The position numbers and the translations under genes were made by a program. A model generated the notes under the pieces. The model saw only the letters and a list, made by a program, of their open reading frames with translations, searched no databases and was not told the DNA's origin. From Pseudomonadota bacterium (GTDB taxonomy: Bacteria > Desulfobacterota > BSN033 > G020346125), in the NCBI GenBank assembly GCA_030673585.1, contig DAOVIU010000014.1:1-10111 (forward strand): a DNA stretch of 10,111 bases, given 5' to 3'. Below are positions 1-7,786 of the stretch, piece by piece; within the stretch, counting starts at the first letter, position 1; each line of letters opens with the position of its first letter.

Positions 1-170
1 AAGATCAGGAAGAGAAACGCCCCGGTCCCCGTCGTTATGGCCGCCGATAAGATGAGGGCATAGAGATCTCCATCCCGGTAGTAGAGGGAGAAAAGGAGGG
101 GGAAAATCATCGTGAGGCCAAGGAAGAAGATCAGTGCCCCCATGATCCGGAAGATCATCCCCAGCCGCAT
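1..170 (-). CDS. trkH: Trk-type potassium uptake membrane subunit (TrkH-like), N-terminal fragment
   Basis: This is the 5' end of a gene that runs off the left edge; only 56 codons are visible. The ATG (complement of 168-170) shares one base with the TGA of trkA, so the two are translationally coupled. The visible protein begins MRLGMIFRIMGALIFFLGLT and has one strongly hydrophobic helix (about residues 6-29). An SLYYRDGD segment and a second hydrophobic stretch follow. This is the usual pattern of the TrkH/KtrB N-terminus, with a first helix, a short 'YY-x-(D/E)GD' loop and then the second helix. TrkH forms the K+-translocating pore in the inner membrane and is gated by the cytosolic TrkA ring. 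Its position immediately downstream of trkA supports the call strongly. The pore loops and selectivity-filter glycines are outside the window, so TrkH and TrkG/KtrB cannot be told apart. Confidence 0.85.
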   Translation of the reverse strand, partial: MRLGMIFRIMGALIFFLGLTMIFPLLFSLYYRDGDLYALILSAAITTGTGAFLFLI

Positions 171-1543
171 CAAAAATACTCCAGCTTGACCATCAACGTC
201 TTTTCCACCTTGGGAATGGCCGATTGGAGGGCAAAAATCACGACCCGATCATTGGGAAGGATGACGTCATTTCCGCCCGGGATGATAACATCCTCACCTC
301 GCACAACGGCGCCGATGAGGGCTCCCTTGGGGAATTTCAGCTCCTTGATGGGTCGGTTGACAATATCCGATGTGTCCAGGGCCACGGTTTCGATGACCTC
401 GGCATCCTCCTCTTTGAGGGTGGCCACGGAAAGGACCTTTCCCCTCCTTATGTAGTGCATAATCCTCCCAATGGCTGAGAGACGGGGGCTCACCACGGCA
501 TCAATTCCGATGGTAGGCAGGATCGGCAGGTAGTGTAGGTGTCTGACGAGGGTGATCGTTTTCCTCGCTCCCAGCCGTTTGGCAAGAAGGGATGTCAATA
601 TGTTCGCATCCTCATCATCCGAGGCGGAAATGAAGAAATCGGCTTCGTTGACCCCTTCCTCCTTCAAGAGCCTCTGATCGGTTATCTCCCCCTGAAGAAT
701 CAGCACCTTTTCCAGGCTCTCAGCCATCCGCTGACATCGTCCCGGATCCTTCTCAATCATCCGGACGGTTATCCCCCTATCCTGAAGCTGCCGGGCCACC
801 TCAAAGGCGATATTGCTCCCCCCGGCGATAAAGACCCGCTTGATCGGCTCCTCCTCCTTTCTGAGATAGGCCAGGACATTTCTGATGGAATGGCGATCAA
901 CAACGGCGTAGAGGATATCACCCATGAAAATCGTTTCGTTCCCATGGGGTATGAGGATTTGGTCATTCCTGGAGATTGCCACAATGAGCACCTTAAGGTC
1001 CGGAAACAGGACCCTGACCTCTCGCAATTCCTTGAACTTCTTCCCCACTACGTAGCTATCCTCCTCGATCTTTACCCCGATGAGCTCTACTTTCCCATCG
1101 GCAAACTCCGCGAAGTCGGCAGAGCCCGGATATTCAACGAGCCTCAGTATTGTCTTTGCCGTCTCCATCTCCGGGTTAATACAGAGGTCAATATCGAGAT
1201 GCTCCTCATCGAAAATCTGGGTTTCCTGTGTATATTCGAGATTGCGGATCCGTGCTATCCGTTTGGGAATCTTGGACTGGGTACCCGCAATGAGACAGGC
1301 AACCATGTTGATCTCGTCGCTTTCCGTAACCGCTATCACCATTTCCGCCTCCTCGATTCCCGCCCCTTTAAGGACGCCTGGGCTGCTCCCCTTTCCAAAC
1401 AAGACCTTGACATCGAGGGTTTCATTGACGTGCTGAACCTTTTCAGGGTCGTGATCGACGACGACCACATCGTGGCCTTCCCTTGAAAGCTTCATGGCCA
1501 GGTTGTAGCCCACTTCGCCCGCCCCAATGATGATGATTTTCAC
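170..1543 (-). CDS. trkA: Trk system potassium uptake regulator TrkA (two RCK modules)
   Basis: 457 residues, the normal length for a full TrkA. It is a cytosolic nucleotide-binding regulatory subunit that forms a ring under TrkH and gates K+ uptake. There are two tandem Rossmann (TrkA_N) plus RCK_C modules. The first has the dinucleotide-binding motif GAGEVG at residues 7-12 with the acidic residue D30 ending strand 2 (VVVVDHD), and its RCK_C spans about 145-228. The second begins RVFIAGGSNIA near 234, where GGSNIA replaces the canonical GxGxxG, and its RCK_C spans about 375-455. A degenerate second nucleotide site is common in TrkA. The start is GTG, with an AAGGGG Shine-Dalgarno about nine bases upstream on the minus strand. 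The gene is divergent from the methyltransferase gene across about 400 bases and overlaps the downstream trkH start by one base. RCK_C domains of some relatives (KtrA) bind c-di-AMP; whether this one does cannot be seen. Confidence 0.95.
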   Translation of the reverse strand: MKIIIIGAGEVGYNLAMKLSREGHDVVVVDHDPEKVQHVNETLDVKVLFGKGSSPGVLKGAGIEEAEMVIAVTESDEINMVACLIAGTQSKIPKRIARIRNLEYTQETQIFDEEHLDIDLCINPEMETAKTILRLVEYPGSADFAEFADGKVELIGVKIEEDSYVVGKKFKELREVRVLFPDLKVLIVAISRNDQILIPHGNETIFMGDILYAVVDRHSIRNVLAYLRKEEEPIKRVFIAGGSNIAFEVARQLQDRGITVRMIEKDPGRCQRMAESLEKVLILQGEITDQRLLKEEGVNEADFFISASDDEDANILTSLLAKRLGARKTITLVRHLHYLPILPTIGIDAVVSPRLSAIGRIMHYIRRGKVLSVATLKEEDAEVIETVALDTSDIVNRPIKELKFPKGALIGAVVRGEDVIIPGGNDVILPNDRVVIFALQSAIPKVEKTLMVKLEYF

Positions 1544-1939
1544 GGCTTTTTACCCCTTACTCCCTCTGGATAAGCGTGTAATCAGGAGGCGAAGAAATCT
1601 TCTGTGTAATGATAGGAATGTGCTCACGGAAAACAGGTGCAGAATGATGATCGGAATGTCTTGGCAAAAACGATAGCAGAATGGGGAGGAGATAGTCAAG
1701 GGAAATACCGAATGGAATTATTCCGAATTGTCTTCCGAACGAACAGATCCCTTTTCCCCGAAATTACGGATATGAGGCTTATGAAGGCGGGATGTGGTCT
1801 ACATCACACTCTCGGAAACGCCCGAGATCAAGGGCTTTGGATCACTGAAGGATAAAAGCCCATGGGGAATTGCCTTCTCGACGGAATTCTGCTATGTTTT
1901 GCCTACAAAGTTTGAGTCAGACTACAGGGACGGGAAGAA
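1544..1939. other. Divergent intergenic region between trkA and the methyltransferase gene
   Basis: A 396-base stretch without a convincing gene. It should hold the trkA promoter (minus strand) and the methyltransferase promoter (plus strand). The plus-strand candidate is listed separately. On the minus strand a TATCAT hexamer (complement of 1609-1614) is a possible -10 for trkA, but its -35 is poor. Two adjacent inverted repeats lie at 1810-1827 (TCTCGG/CCGAGA arms, 6-base loop) and 1832-1861 (GGGCTTT/AAAGCCC arms, 16-base loop). Neither is followed by a T-run, so neither looks like an intrinsic terminator. A 72-codon plus-strand reading frame at 1637-1855 has a weak AGGTG site six bases upstream but no family I recognise, and I do not call it a gene. 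No riboswitch or tRNA pattern was seen. Confidence 0.6.
1870..1898 (+). promoter_or_regulatory. Candidate sigma-70 promoter (extended -10) for the methyltransferase-kinase pair
   Basis: TTGCCT at 1870-1875 (4 of 6 to the -35 consensus) is followed by exactly 17 bases and then TATGTT at 1893-1898 (4 of 6 to the -10). A TGn extended -10 sits directly before the -10 (TGC at 1890-1892). Transcription would begin near 1905 and leave a 5' leader of about 35 bases before the ATG at 1940. Spacing and position are good and the hexamers are moderate; no other plus-strand candidate in the gap looked better. Confidence 0.45.
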
Positions 1940-2476
1940 ATGCCTGCTTCAAAGAAGCCCAACCCAAGGAGATTGTTCATCTATGGAATTGCGGTGATTC
2001 TGATCGTCTTTGCCAGACCAACGCCGTTTTCCGTTGGTTTGGGATTGGCCATCCTCTCGCTGGGAGAAGCGCTACGATTCTGGGCAGCGGGACACCTCCG
2101 GAAAAACGAGGTCCTCATCACGACGGGGCCCTATGCCTACATAAAGCATCCCCTCTATATTGGGACGGTCCTGATTACCGTGGGATTCTGTATTATGGCG
2201 GACAACATCTACATTCTTATGGTAGCCCTTCTGGTCTTCTCCTTCTATTACCTTCCGTACAAGAATAAGGTCGAGGACGAGCGGATGAAGAGGTTGTTCG
2301 GGGATGCGTATCTGGATTACGCCGAAAAGGTCCCCGATTTCATCCCTCGTCTATCGCCATATGGGAGGAGCAGGGGAAAGTGGCGCTGGAGGGCCTTCAT
2401 CAAGAATAGTGAAGAGGGAATCGTGGCCTTGGAGGCCATCGGCGTCTTCCTCATCGGGATGAGATTATGGATTTAG
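1940..2476 (+). CDS. Integral-membrane methyltransferase of the isoprenylcysteine/phospholipid methyltransferase (ICMT/PEMT) type
   Basis: 178 residues and the first gene of a two-gene plus-strand unit. It has a basic N-terminus (ASKKPNPRR), then hydrophobic helices at about 12-26, 30-50, 73-86 and 88-106, and a last one at 161-178. The diagnostic motif GPYAYIKHPLYIG lies at 63-75. A C-terminal cytosolic signature follows at 111-137, with VEDERM, an FGDAY segment and a PDFIPRL end. Together these make the S-adenosylmethionine pocket of the ICMT/PEMT superfamily. Bacterial members are mostly uncharacterised. Known superfamily substrates include prenylated cysteines, phosphatidylethanolamine and sterol double bonds, so I assign the fold and methyl transfer but not the acceptor. 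The ATG has a GGACGGGAAG purine-rich site just upstream. The last ten bases overlap the start of the kinase-like gene, which implies coupled translation. Confidence 0.85.
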   Translation: MPASKKPNPRRLFIYGIAVILIVFARPTPFSVGLGLAILSLGEALRFWAAGHLRKNEVLITTGPYAYIKHPLYIGTVLITVGFCIMADNIYILMVALLVFSFYYLPYKNKVEDERMKRLFGDAYLDYAEKVPDFIPRLSPYGRSRGKWRWRAFIKNSEEGIVALEAIGVFLIGMRLWI

Positions 2477-3129
2477 ATGTGCAAAAGAAAACCCTACAGT
2501 TCGAGAATGTAACCAGGGAAGAGATCGATCACCTGGTCGCCGAGGTTTACCCTTCGAGTTCCCTCGGGAAGCCCGATTTGATGCTGATCCAGAAGGATGG
2601 TCGCCTGGCCATCGTCAAGGACTATCGGAGGACTCCATTTCCTTTTCGCCATACCATAGGGACGTGGCTGATCGGGAGGGAATACAGGTTCCACCTCAAG
2701 TTGATTGGGATCAAAGGAGTTCCGCGAATTTATCAGAAGCTAGACAGGTATGCCAACGTGTTCGAGTACTTAGATGCGAGGCCCATTGAGAGGGACGACT
2801 CCGATATCATCGGTGATCGTTTTTTCGAAAACCTGAAAAAGAGGATTGAACTCATCCATACCCGGGGAGTCGTCCACCTTGATTTGAGTCACAAGGGGAA
2901 TATCCTGATTTCAAGGGCGGGTGAACCGGTCATTATCGACTTCAATAGCGGCTTTTACGTGGGAAATGGATATATCGGCAGGAAGATATTGCTCCCCCTT
3001 CTCAAGAAGATCGACTACTACGGGATATTGAAGCTCAAGAAAAGGCTTTCTCCAGATGCGCTAACGTCTGAGGAGCAGTCCTATCTGAAGCGGTTTGGCT
3101 TGATCAGGAGATTGTGGTTCTTCAACTAG
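2467..3129 (+). CDS. Small RIO/WaaP-like protein-kinase-fold protein
   Basis: 220 residues, starting inside the end of the methyltransferase gene (ten-base overlap ATGGATTTAG). It is a compact kinase-like domain. The candidate ATP-anchoring lysine is K51 (AIVKDY), with a helix-C glutamate at E72 (GREYRF). The hinge is near 99-104 (FEYLDA). The catalytic loop is HLDLSHKGN with H137, D139 and N145, and the metal-binding aspartate is D159 in IDFNSG, where DFN replaces DFG. Catalytic residues look intact, so this is probably an active kinase rather than a pseudokinase. The missing glycine-rich loop and short size resemble RIO, Kdo-kinase and WaaP-type lipopolysaccharide kinases more than Hanks-type Ser/Thr kinases. 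The C-terminal 50 residues are basic and hydrophobic (KILLPLLKKID and following) and could lie on the membrane. Pairing with a membrane methyltransferase hints at a lipid, isoprenoid or glycan substrate, which is inference. The TAG stop is shared with the convergent gene. Confidence 0.75.
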   Translation: MDLDVQKKTLQFENVTREEIDHLVAEVYPSSSLGKPDLMLIQKDGRLAIVKDYRRTPFPFRHTIGTWLIGREYRFHLKLIGIKGVPRIYQKLDRYANVFEYLDARPIERDDSDIIGDRFFENLKKRIELIHTRGVVHLDLSHKGNILISRAGEPVIIDFNSGFYVGNGYIGRKILLPLLKKIDYYGILKLKKRLSPDALTSEEQSYLKRFGLIRRLWFFN

Positions 3130-3938
3130 TGATTCTCATTTCCTCCTTGGGATCGGGCTATCTTAACCCGCCCGATTCTCCTCTTATCGGCGGATTCGAT
3201 GGTCATTATTAAGTCGTCGAAATTGACCCTCTCCCCCGCTTTGGGAACCCTTCCCAACAGGTGGAAGATAAAACCGCCCACCGTCTCGAAATTTTCCTTC
3301 TGAATCTCAACATCGAAATATCTCTCTAGTTCCTCAATCTCCAATTTCGCATCTACCGAGATTGAGCCATCGTCAAGGGTTCTAATCTTCCCTTCGACCC
3401 TCTGATCATATTCATCCTCTATCTCCCCAAAGACCTCCTCGATGAGATCCTCTATGGTAACGAGGCCCGATAGCCCCCCATATTCATCGACGACAATGGC
3501 CATATGAACCCGCTTCGTCTTGAACTCATTGAGCAACTCCTCCAGCCTTTTCGTTTCCGGTATGAAATAGGGCTGCCGCATCACCCCCTCCAGGGGGATT
3601 TCCCCCCCATCCTTTCCCCAAAATCTGAGGAGATCCTTGGCGTAAACGACTCCGACGATGTTGTCGATTTTCCCCTCGAAAACGGGGATCCGAGAATGGC
3701 CTTCGGAGATGATGAGGTCGATGATGTCCTTGATTTTTGCCTTGCTCGAAACACATTTGATATCCGTCCGTGGAACCATCACCTCACGGACAACGGCCTG
3801 CTTGAGCTCGAATATCCCGTGGATCATCTCGTGTTCTTCCTGGTCGATTACCCCCTCCTCCTCACCGACATCGATGATAGACTGGATATCCTTTTCGGAG
3901 AGGGAGGGCTTTCGGTTTCGGAAGAAACGGCGGCACAA
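3126..3938 (-). CDS. corC: CorC/HlyC-family CBS-pair protein (cytosolic, YbeX-like); start frame disturbed
   Basis: A soluble CorC/YbeX-type protein without the DUF21 membrane domain. The 270 residues counted from a TTG codon contain a leading helix region ending [15 protein letters not shown]. Two CBS domains follow at about 48-105 (VPRTDI ... SRIPVFEG) and 115-172 ([12 protein letters not shown] ... [13 protein letters not shown]). The C-terminal CorC_HlyC domain is at about 188-265 (the [16 protein letters not shown] region). CorC proteins are linked genetically to Mg2+/Co2+ homeostasis and are adjacent to ybeY in many bacteria, as here. The start is uncertain. The TTG at 3936-3938 has no ribosome-binding site, and the reading frame stays open upstream to 3981 with family-like residues ([15 protein letters not shown]). 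A good AAGGAG plus ATG at 3988-3990 is one base out of frame. A CTG start at 3981-3983 is the other possibility. The gene overlaps the convergent kinase gene by four bases (CTAG). Confidence 0.9.
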   Translation of the reverse strand: MCRRFFRNRKPSLSEKDIQSIIDVGEEEGVIDQEEHEMIHGIFELKQAVVREVMVPRTDIKCVSSKAKIKDIIDLIISEGHSRIPVFEGKIDNIVGVVYAKDLLRFWGKDGGEIPLEGVMRQPYFIPETKRLEELLNEFKTKRVHMAIVVDEYGGLSGLVTIEDLIEEVFGEIEDEYDQRVEGKIRTLDDGSISVDAKLEIEELERYFDVEIQKENFETVGGFIFHLLGRVPKAGERVNFDDLIMTIESADKRRIGRVKIARSQGGNENH

Positions 3939-3987
3939 TCCCGCAAATTTGTTCAGCAGGCCGCTTTTCGAATCATCCTCCAGGGGT

Positions 3988-4000
3988 CATCACACTCCTT
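3988..4000 (-). promoter_or_regulatory. Ribosome-binding site and ATG upstream of the corC-like gene, out of frame by one base
   Basis: On the minus strand AAGGAG (complement of 3995-4000) lies four bases before an ATG (complement of 3988-3990). This is the best initiation signal near the gene and comes just after the ybeY stop. Reading from this ATG gives only five codons before TGA. Removing one base from the CCCC run (complement of 3983-3986) would give MTLEDDSKSG running straight into the CorC frame. The site therefore points to a homopolymer indel or an unusual start. Confidence 0.6.
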
Positions 4001-4001
4001 T

Positions 4002-4469
4002 TCACGGCGGGGATAGGGTACCCCAGGGCTTTCCTCCGGTAAACCCTAATTTGGCAATAAGGTCCTCTTGAACTACCTCCATCCGCCCTCCGTTCCTTCC
4101 GGTGTGATCATAACCCAGTAGGTGAAGGATACCGTGAATGAGAAGGAAGGCGATCTCTACCTCAAGGTTCAGGCCCGATTCGTGCGCCTCCCTTATTGCC
4201 GTTTCCATTGAGATGACCACATCTCCCAACAACTGCGGGTTGATCTCGGAAAACTCCCCTTGGGCCATGGGAAAGGAAATAACATTGGTGGGGCGGTCTC
4301 TTTTGAGATACTGTTCGTTTAAATCCCTGATCTCCCGATCATCAACAAAAACTATACCGATCTCCTTATCCGGGTGATTTAACTCTATCAAGATAGTTCG
4401 AGCTAGCTTTTTGATCGTCTTTTTGTCTACTCTTACGAGCTTTTGTCGATCTTGAATGAGTACCTTCAT
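4002..4469 (-). CDS. ybeY: YbeY endoribonuclease (16S rRNA maturation)
   Basis: 155 residues from the ATG at 4467-4469, the normal length for YbeY. YbeY is a metal-dependent RNase involved in 16S rRNA 3'-end maturation and ribosome quality control in the cytosol. The zinc motif HGILHLLGYDH is at 112-122, with H112, H116 and H122 as ligands. The RPTNVISFP segment (59-67) holds the conserved arginine R59, and the LGDVVIS strand is at 81-87. A longer reading frame begins at 4520, but its extra 17 residues are not family-like. The chosen ATG has a GAGGG site immediately upstream (complement of 4472-4476). The upstream phosphodiesterase frame overlaps by 104 bases, which is unusual and is discussed separately. 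The corC-like gene follows after 11 bases. The gene neighbourhood (phoH, HD phosphodiesterase, corC) is classic for ybeY. Confidence 0.95.
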   Translation of the reverse strand: MKVLIQDRQKLVRVDKKTIKKLARTILIELNHPDKEIGIVFVDDREIRDLNEQYLKRDRPTNVISFPMAQGEFSEINPQLLGDVVISMETAIREAHESGLNLEVEIAFLLIHGILHLLGYDHTGRNGGRMEVVQEDLIAKLGFTGGKPWGTLSPP

Positions 4470-6786
4470 ATCCCTCTTTCTTTGAGCTATTTTGCTCTTC
4501 CCCGGAATTCGGGTATTCAACGCGTTGGTGGAAAATTCCGGTAAGGATTCGATCGAAGCTTTCCTCGATATGGTGGAGGTCCTTGAGGGTCAATTCACAA
4601 TCCTCCAGCTGCCCTTCGGTAAAGATACTATTGATGATCCGGCTGACTAACCCCTTGATCCGAGATGGGGTGGGTTCGGACAGAGTCTTGGATGCAGCCT
4701 CCACGGCATCGGCCAGCATCACAATGCCCGCCTCCTTCGTCTGGGGTTTTGGCCCTAAGTATCGGTAATCCTTTTCTTTAATGGATTCGACCCCCGGATT
4801 CTGCTTTTCCTTCGCCTTCTGGTAGAAAAAGGAAACCAAGCTTGTTCCGTGGTGTTGTTGAATAATGTCGAGGATCTTCTTGCCGAGCCTCTGTTTCTTG
4901 GCCAGCTCTACCCCATCCTTTACGTGGGCATTGAGGATCAAACCGCTCATGCTCGGAGACAATCTATCGTGGGGGTTTTTCTTTCCCCCCTGATTCTCGG
5001 AAAAATAGAGGGGCTTCTTGATTTTCCCGATATCATGGTAGTAGGCACTAACCCTGGCCAACAGGGGATTCACGTTGATGCCCTTTGCCGCCGCTTCAGC
5101 TAGGCTGCCGACTATGATACTGTGATGATAGGTTCCCGGGGCCTGGACGATGAGATCCTTGAGAATAGGCTGCTCCAGGTTGGCCAGCTCCAGTAATGTT
5201 ATATCAGTTGTGTAACCGAAAATCCCCTCAACGATAGGGGTAGTCCCCAAGACGATGACAGCCCCCAATATTCCCCCGATAAACCCGAAGCCGCAGTTGA
5301 ATAGGACGTCGAATTTAAACAGGGTTCCCCTGAACATTTCGTAAAAGACGATCAACATGACATTGGCAACTCCCACCTGCATACCTGTCTTTATGAGGAC
5401 GCTCCGCTGTTCGCATCGGGCAACGCCGTTGGCCCCCACGATACTCCCGATAAAGGCGTAAATGAAAAAGAAGAGGCTGTTATCCAGGAGGATGGCCGAA
5501 AGCATGCCGGCTATGACGGAATAAATGATGGCGACCTCCGAGTTGATCATGATTCGGGCTAGCATAGCCCCCGCAGCCACGGGGAAGAGGTAATAGTAGG
5601 ATGCCGAGGAAATATAGAGGAAGTTGCTTTCGATGGATCCCGAGATGAAAATGAAGACCTTTAAGGCCAGGAGGATCATGATGAGGTTCAAACTGACAAA
5701 GAGAAGATCCCTGGAGCTGAGGACGATCTTCCTTATGTTCTTCGTGGAAAACCCATAGACCAAATAGGCAATCATGAAGATTAACAAGACCAACCCAATG
5801 GTAACCAGGGGTAAATTTGATTCTTTCCCCAGGGATTCGAGGTCCTGAAGCTTAACCAGATGCTCCTCCGTTATCCTTTCCCCTTCCCTGACCAACATTT
5901 CGCCTTTCTTGATTTGAAACAAAACTGGTTTAACCCCGTGAAAGGCCGCGGTCTTGCGTGCTTCGGTCTCATTGCGATTCAATGTCAAGTTGGGCTCTAT
6001 GACATGGGAAGCGATTTTGACCAAGACGGCTCTGAGCCTCTTGTTGGTAGTTCCGGATAAGGCCTTGGCGTTCTGCTTAATGATTGCCTCGGCTTGAGCC
6101 AAATCGATAATGGTATCGAGTTCGTGCCTTATCCTCTCCATCTGGGTCTGGACATTCCGAATGACTATCCCCTTGCCCTTTTCTTGGGCCAAAAAATCCC
6201 GGTCTCGAACGATGTGCTTGTTCATAAGAAGCTGAATAAAACCGAGGATGATATCTTCCATGGATTTGTCGAAACCGCTCTTGGCCAGGGAGTTAAACTC
6301 CTTGGAGGTAAGGGAAATCCCACGGGACTCCTCCAGCTCCTTCTTCCGCTCTCCCTCTTGGCCTGTAATCTCACCGAATTCGACGGAGTCCCTCATGAGG
6401 GAAAAGGAACTCCGGATTTTCCCCGTGGCTTTCTGTAAGATGGAGGGATCATAATCGTATACGGAAATGACCGCCATTTTGGCGTCAATCCGTTTGGCAA
6501 GGGTTGCACTTTCATCCTCCACGAGAAAATCCTGGGTCGATTTGATGTCGGCAGAGGCTATGTCCCCCACCTGATAATGTTCGGAAGGCAATCGAATTGT
6601 AGGGGAAAGCAACAGGGCCAGCATGATGGCGGAGGTTATGCCAATCATCCACCTCTGTACCATGGGATTGAGGTATATGGGGGCAAGGTAAAGCCTCTTG
6701 AAATCGCGGAGCTTTTTCAAGAGCAAGGAGGGTTTCTTGGCCCGGCTGTTCCGGGGGGCACCCTTTCGAAGGCTTTCATTATCCAC
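4366..6786 (-). CDS. pgpH: 7TM-HD cyclic-di-AMP phosphodiesterase (PgpH/YqfF type)
   Basis: 806 residues. There is a basic N-terminal cytosolic segment, a first membrane helix at about 46-62 and an extracytoplasmic 7TMR-HDED domain at about 65-325. Seven helices fill about 326-520, and the cytosolic HD domain spans about 545-757. HD metal ligands visible are H554/H555 (TYHHS), H584-D585 (YYHDIGK), H621, H645-H646 (QQHHG) and D693 (LADAVEA). Characterised relatives (Listeria PgpH) hydrolyse c-di-AMP to pApA, so that activity is expected. The GTG start (6784-6786) overlaps the phoH stop by eight bases and has an AAGGG site about eight bases upstream. Family members usually end just after the VEYP-like sequence, here residues 756-759. 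The remaining 47 residues are Ser/Lys/Arg/Gln-rich and lie partly over ybeY, suggesting either a real disordered tail or a frameshift near 4500. Confidence 0.93.
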   Translation of the reverse strand: MDNESLRKGAPRNSRAKKPSLLLKKLRDFKRLYLAPIYLNPMVQRWMIGITSAIMLALLLSPTIRLPSEHYQVGDIASADIKSTQDFLVEDESATLAKRIDAKMAVISVYDYDPSILQKATGKIRSSFSLMRDSVEFGEITGQEGERKKELEESRGISLTSKEFNSLAKSGFDKSMEDIILGFIQLLMNKHIVRDRDFLAQEKGKGIVIRNVQTQMERIRHELDTIIDLAQAEAIIKQNAKALSGTTNKRLRAVLVKIASHVIEPNLTLNRNETEARKTAAFHGVKPVLFQIKKGEMLVREGERITEEHLVKLQDLESLGKESNLPLVTIGLVLLIFMIAYLVYGFSTKNIRKIVLSSRDLLFVSLNLIMILLALKVFIFISGSIESNFLYISSASYYYLFPVAAGAMLARIMINSEVAIIYSVIAGMLSAILLDNSLFFFIYAFIGSIVGANGVARCEQRSVLIKTGMQVGVANVMLIVFYEMFRGTLFKFDVLFNCGFGFIGGILGAVIVLGTTPIVEGIFGYTTDITLLELANLEQPILKDLIVQAPGTYHHSIIVGSLAEAAAKGINVNPLLARVSAYYHDIGKIKKPLYFSENQGGKKNPHDRLSPSMSGLILNAHVKDGVELAKKQRLGKKILDIIQQHHGTSLVSFFYQKAKEKQNPGVESIKEKDYRYLGPKPQTKEAGIVMLADAVEAASKTLSEPTPSRIKGLVSRIINSIFTEGQLEDCELTLKDLHHIEESFDRILTGIFHQRVEYPNSGEEQNSSKKEGYEGTHSRSTKARKSRQKDDQKASSNYLDRVKSPG

Positions 6787-7786
6787 GGTTGTGGCCCTTC
6801 AATTGTTTGAGCCGAGCCCTCGATTCCGCTTTTTCATACGCCCTGATGATATCGGTAACCAAGGGGTGGCGAACAACGTCCTTTTCGGAGAAATAGACGA
6901 AGGAAATTCCCTCTATATCTTTAAGGATCCCCTGAATTTCAATCAACCCGGAGTTTCTATTTTCGGGCAAGTCTACCTGAGTGATATCCCCCGTAATGAC
7001 GGCCTTCGAATTGAAACCCAACCGGGTCAGGAACATCTTCATCTGTTCAGAAACCGTATTTTGGGCTTCATCCAAGATGACGAAGGAGTCGTTGAGCGTT
7101 CTCCCCCTCATGAATGCCAAAGGAGCTACCTCGATCACTCCCCTCTCGATCAATTTGCTGGTCTTGTCGAAATCCATGATGTCATGCAGTGCATCGTAAA
7201 GGGGCCTCAAATAGGGGTTTACCTTCTCATACATGTCACCGGGTAGGAAACCGAGCTTCTCCCCCGCCTCAACGGCCGGCCGTGTCAATACAATTCGGTC
7301 AACCTCCTTCTTCAAGAGAAATGAAACGCCCATGGCCATGGCCAGGTAAGTCTTTCCCGTACCGGCGGGGCCAATCCCGATGACGATATCATGCTGTCTT
7401 ATTGCATCGATATATTCCTTCTGCACGAGGCTCTTGGGGGTAATTACCCTTTTCTTAGACGAAATGTAGATGGTGTCGAGAAAGATCTCCTCTAAGTTAA
7501 CCGAATTATCCGAGGAGAGGATTTGGATCGCATAGTCGATGTCGCTTGGATATAAGGGATAACCCTTTTTGAGAAACGAATAGAGCTCTTGCAGGAGCCT
7601 GCGGCTGAGGTCGACCTCAATATCATCCCCGTAAATGGCGATGGTGTTCGCCTTGGTGGTGATGTTAACTCCGAGGGCCTTTTCTATTCGCTTGACATGT
7701 TCTCCTTGAACGCCAAAAAGGTAATTGGCCAGGCGATTGTCGTCGAAGGTTACCTTTTCAACCCTCTCCTTTTTCCTCTCCTTCAA
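6779..7786 (-). CDS. phoH: PhoH-family ATPase (YbeZ type)
   Basis: 335 residues, typical of PhoH/YbeZ. It is a cytosolic P-loop NTPase with a helicase-like core, functionally linked to YbeY and RNA metabolism. The N-terminal region (about 10-75) contains the [17 protein letters not shown] segment, a KH-like RNA-binding appearance. Walker A GPAGTGKT is at 139-146 and Walker [10 protein letters not shown] at 235-243. The conserved [18 protein letters not shown] segment is at 167-184, and a sensor-like ITGDITQ lies at 264-270. The start is TTG (7784-7786), directly abutting the TAA of the yjbQ-like gene. An AAGGGGG site (complement of 7791-7797) four bases upstream lies inside the end of that gene, so translation is coupled. 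The downstream phosphodiesterase start overlaps by eight bases. The family assignment is secure; the in vivo RNA substrate is not known from sequence. Confidence 0.96.
   Translation of the reverse strand: MKERKKERVEKVTFDDNRLANYLFGVQGEHVKRIEKALGVNITTKANTIAIYGDDIEVDLSRRLLQELYSFLKKGYPLYPSDIDYAIQILSSDNSVNLEEIFLDTIYISSKKRVITPKSLVQKEYIDAIRQHDIVIGIGPAGTGKTYLAMAMGVSFLLKKEVDRIVLTRPAVEAGEKLGFLPGDMYEKVNPYLRPLYDALHDIMDFDKTSKLIERGVIEVAPLAFMRGRTLNDSFVILDEAQNTVSEQMKMFLTRLGFNSKAVITGDITQVDLPENRNSGLIEIQGILKDIEGISFVYFSEKDVVRHPLVTDIIRAYEKAESRARLKQLKGHNRG

Noticed and set aside
539..1486. Long plus-strand open frame (315 codons) opposite trkA
   Set aside because: It lies wholly antisense to a clear TrkA and has no recognisable domain; it is a frame shadow caused by codon bias.
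1544..1700. c-di-AMP (ydaO-type) or other riboswitch ahead of trkA
   Set aside because: Read on the minus strand; no conserved riboswitch core was recognised.
1810..1861. Two hairpins considered as a terminator
   Set aside because: No T-run follows either stem on either strand, and no gene ends nearby.
4470..4520. Upstream extension of YbeY by 17 residues
   Set aside because: The extra residues are not family-like, and a ribosome-binding site sits immediately before the ATG at 4467-4469.
6698..7246. 182-codon plus-strand frame opposite phoH
   Set aside because: Antisense to the conserved PhoH core; no domain or ribosome-binding site.
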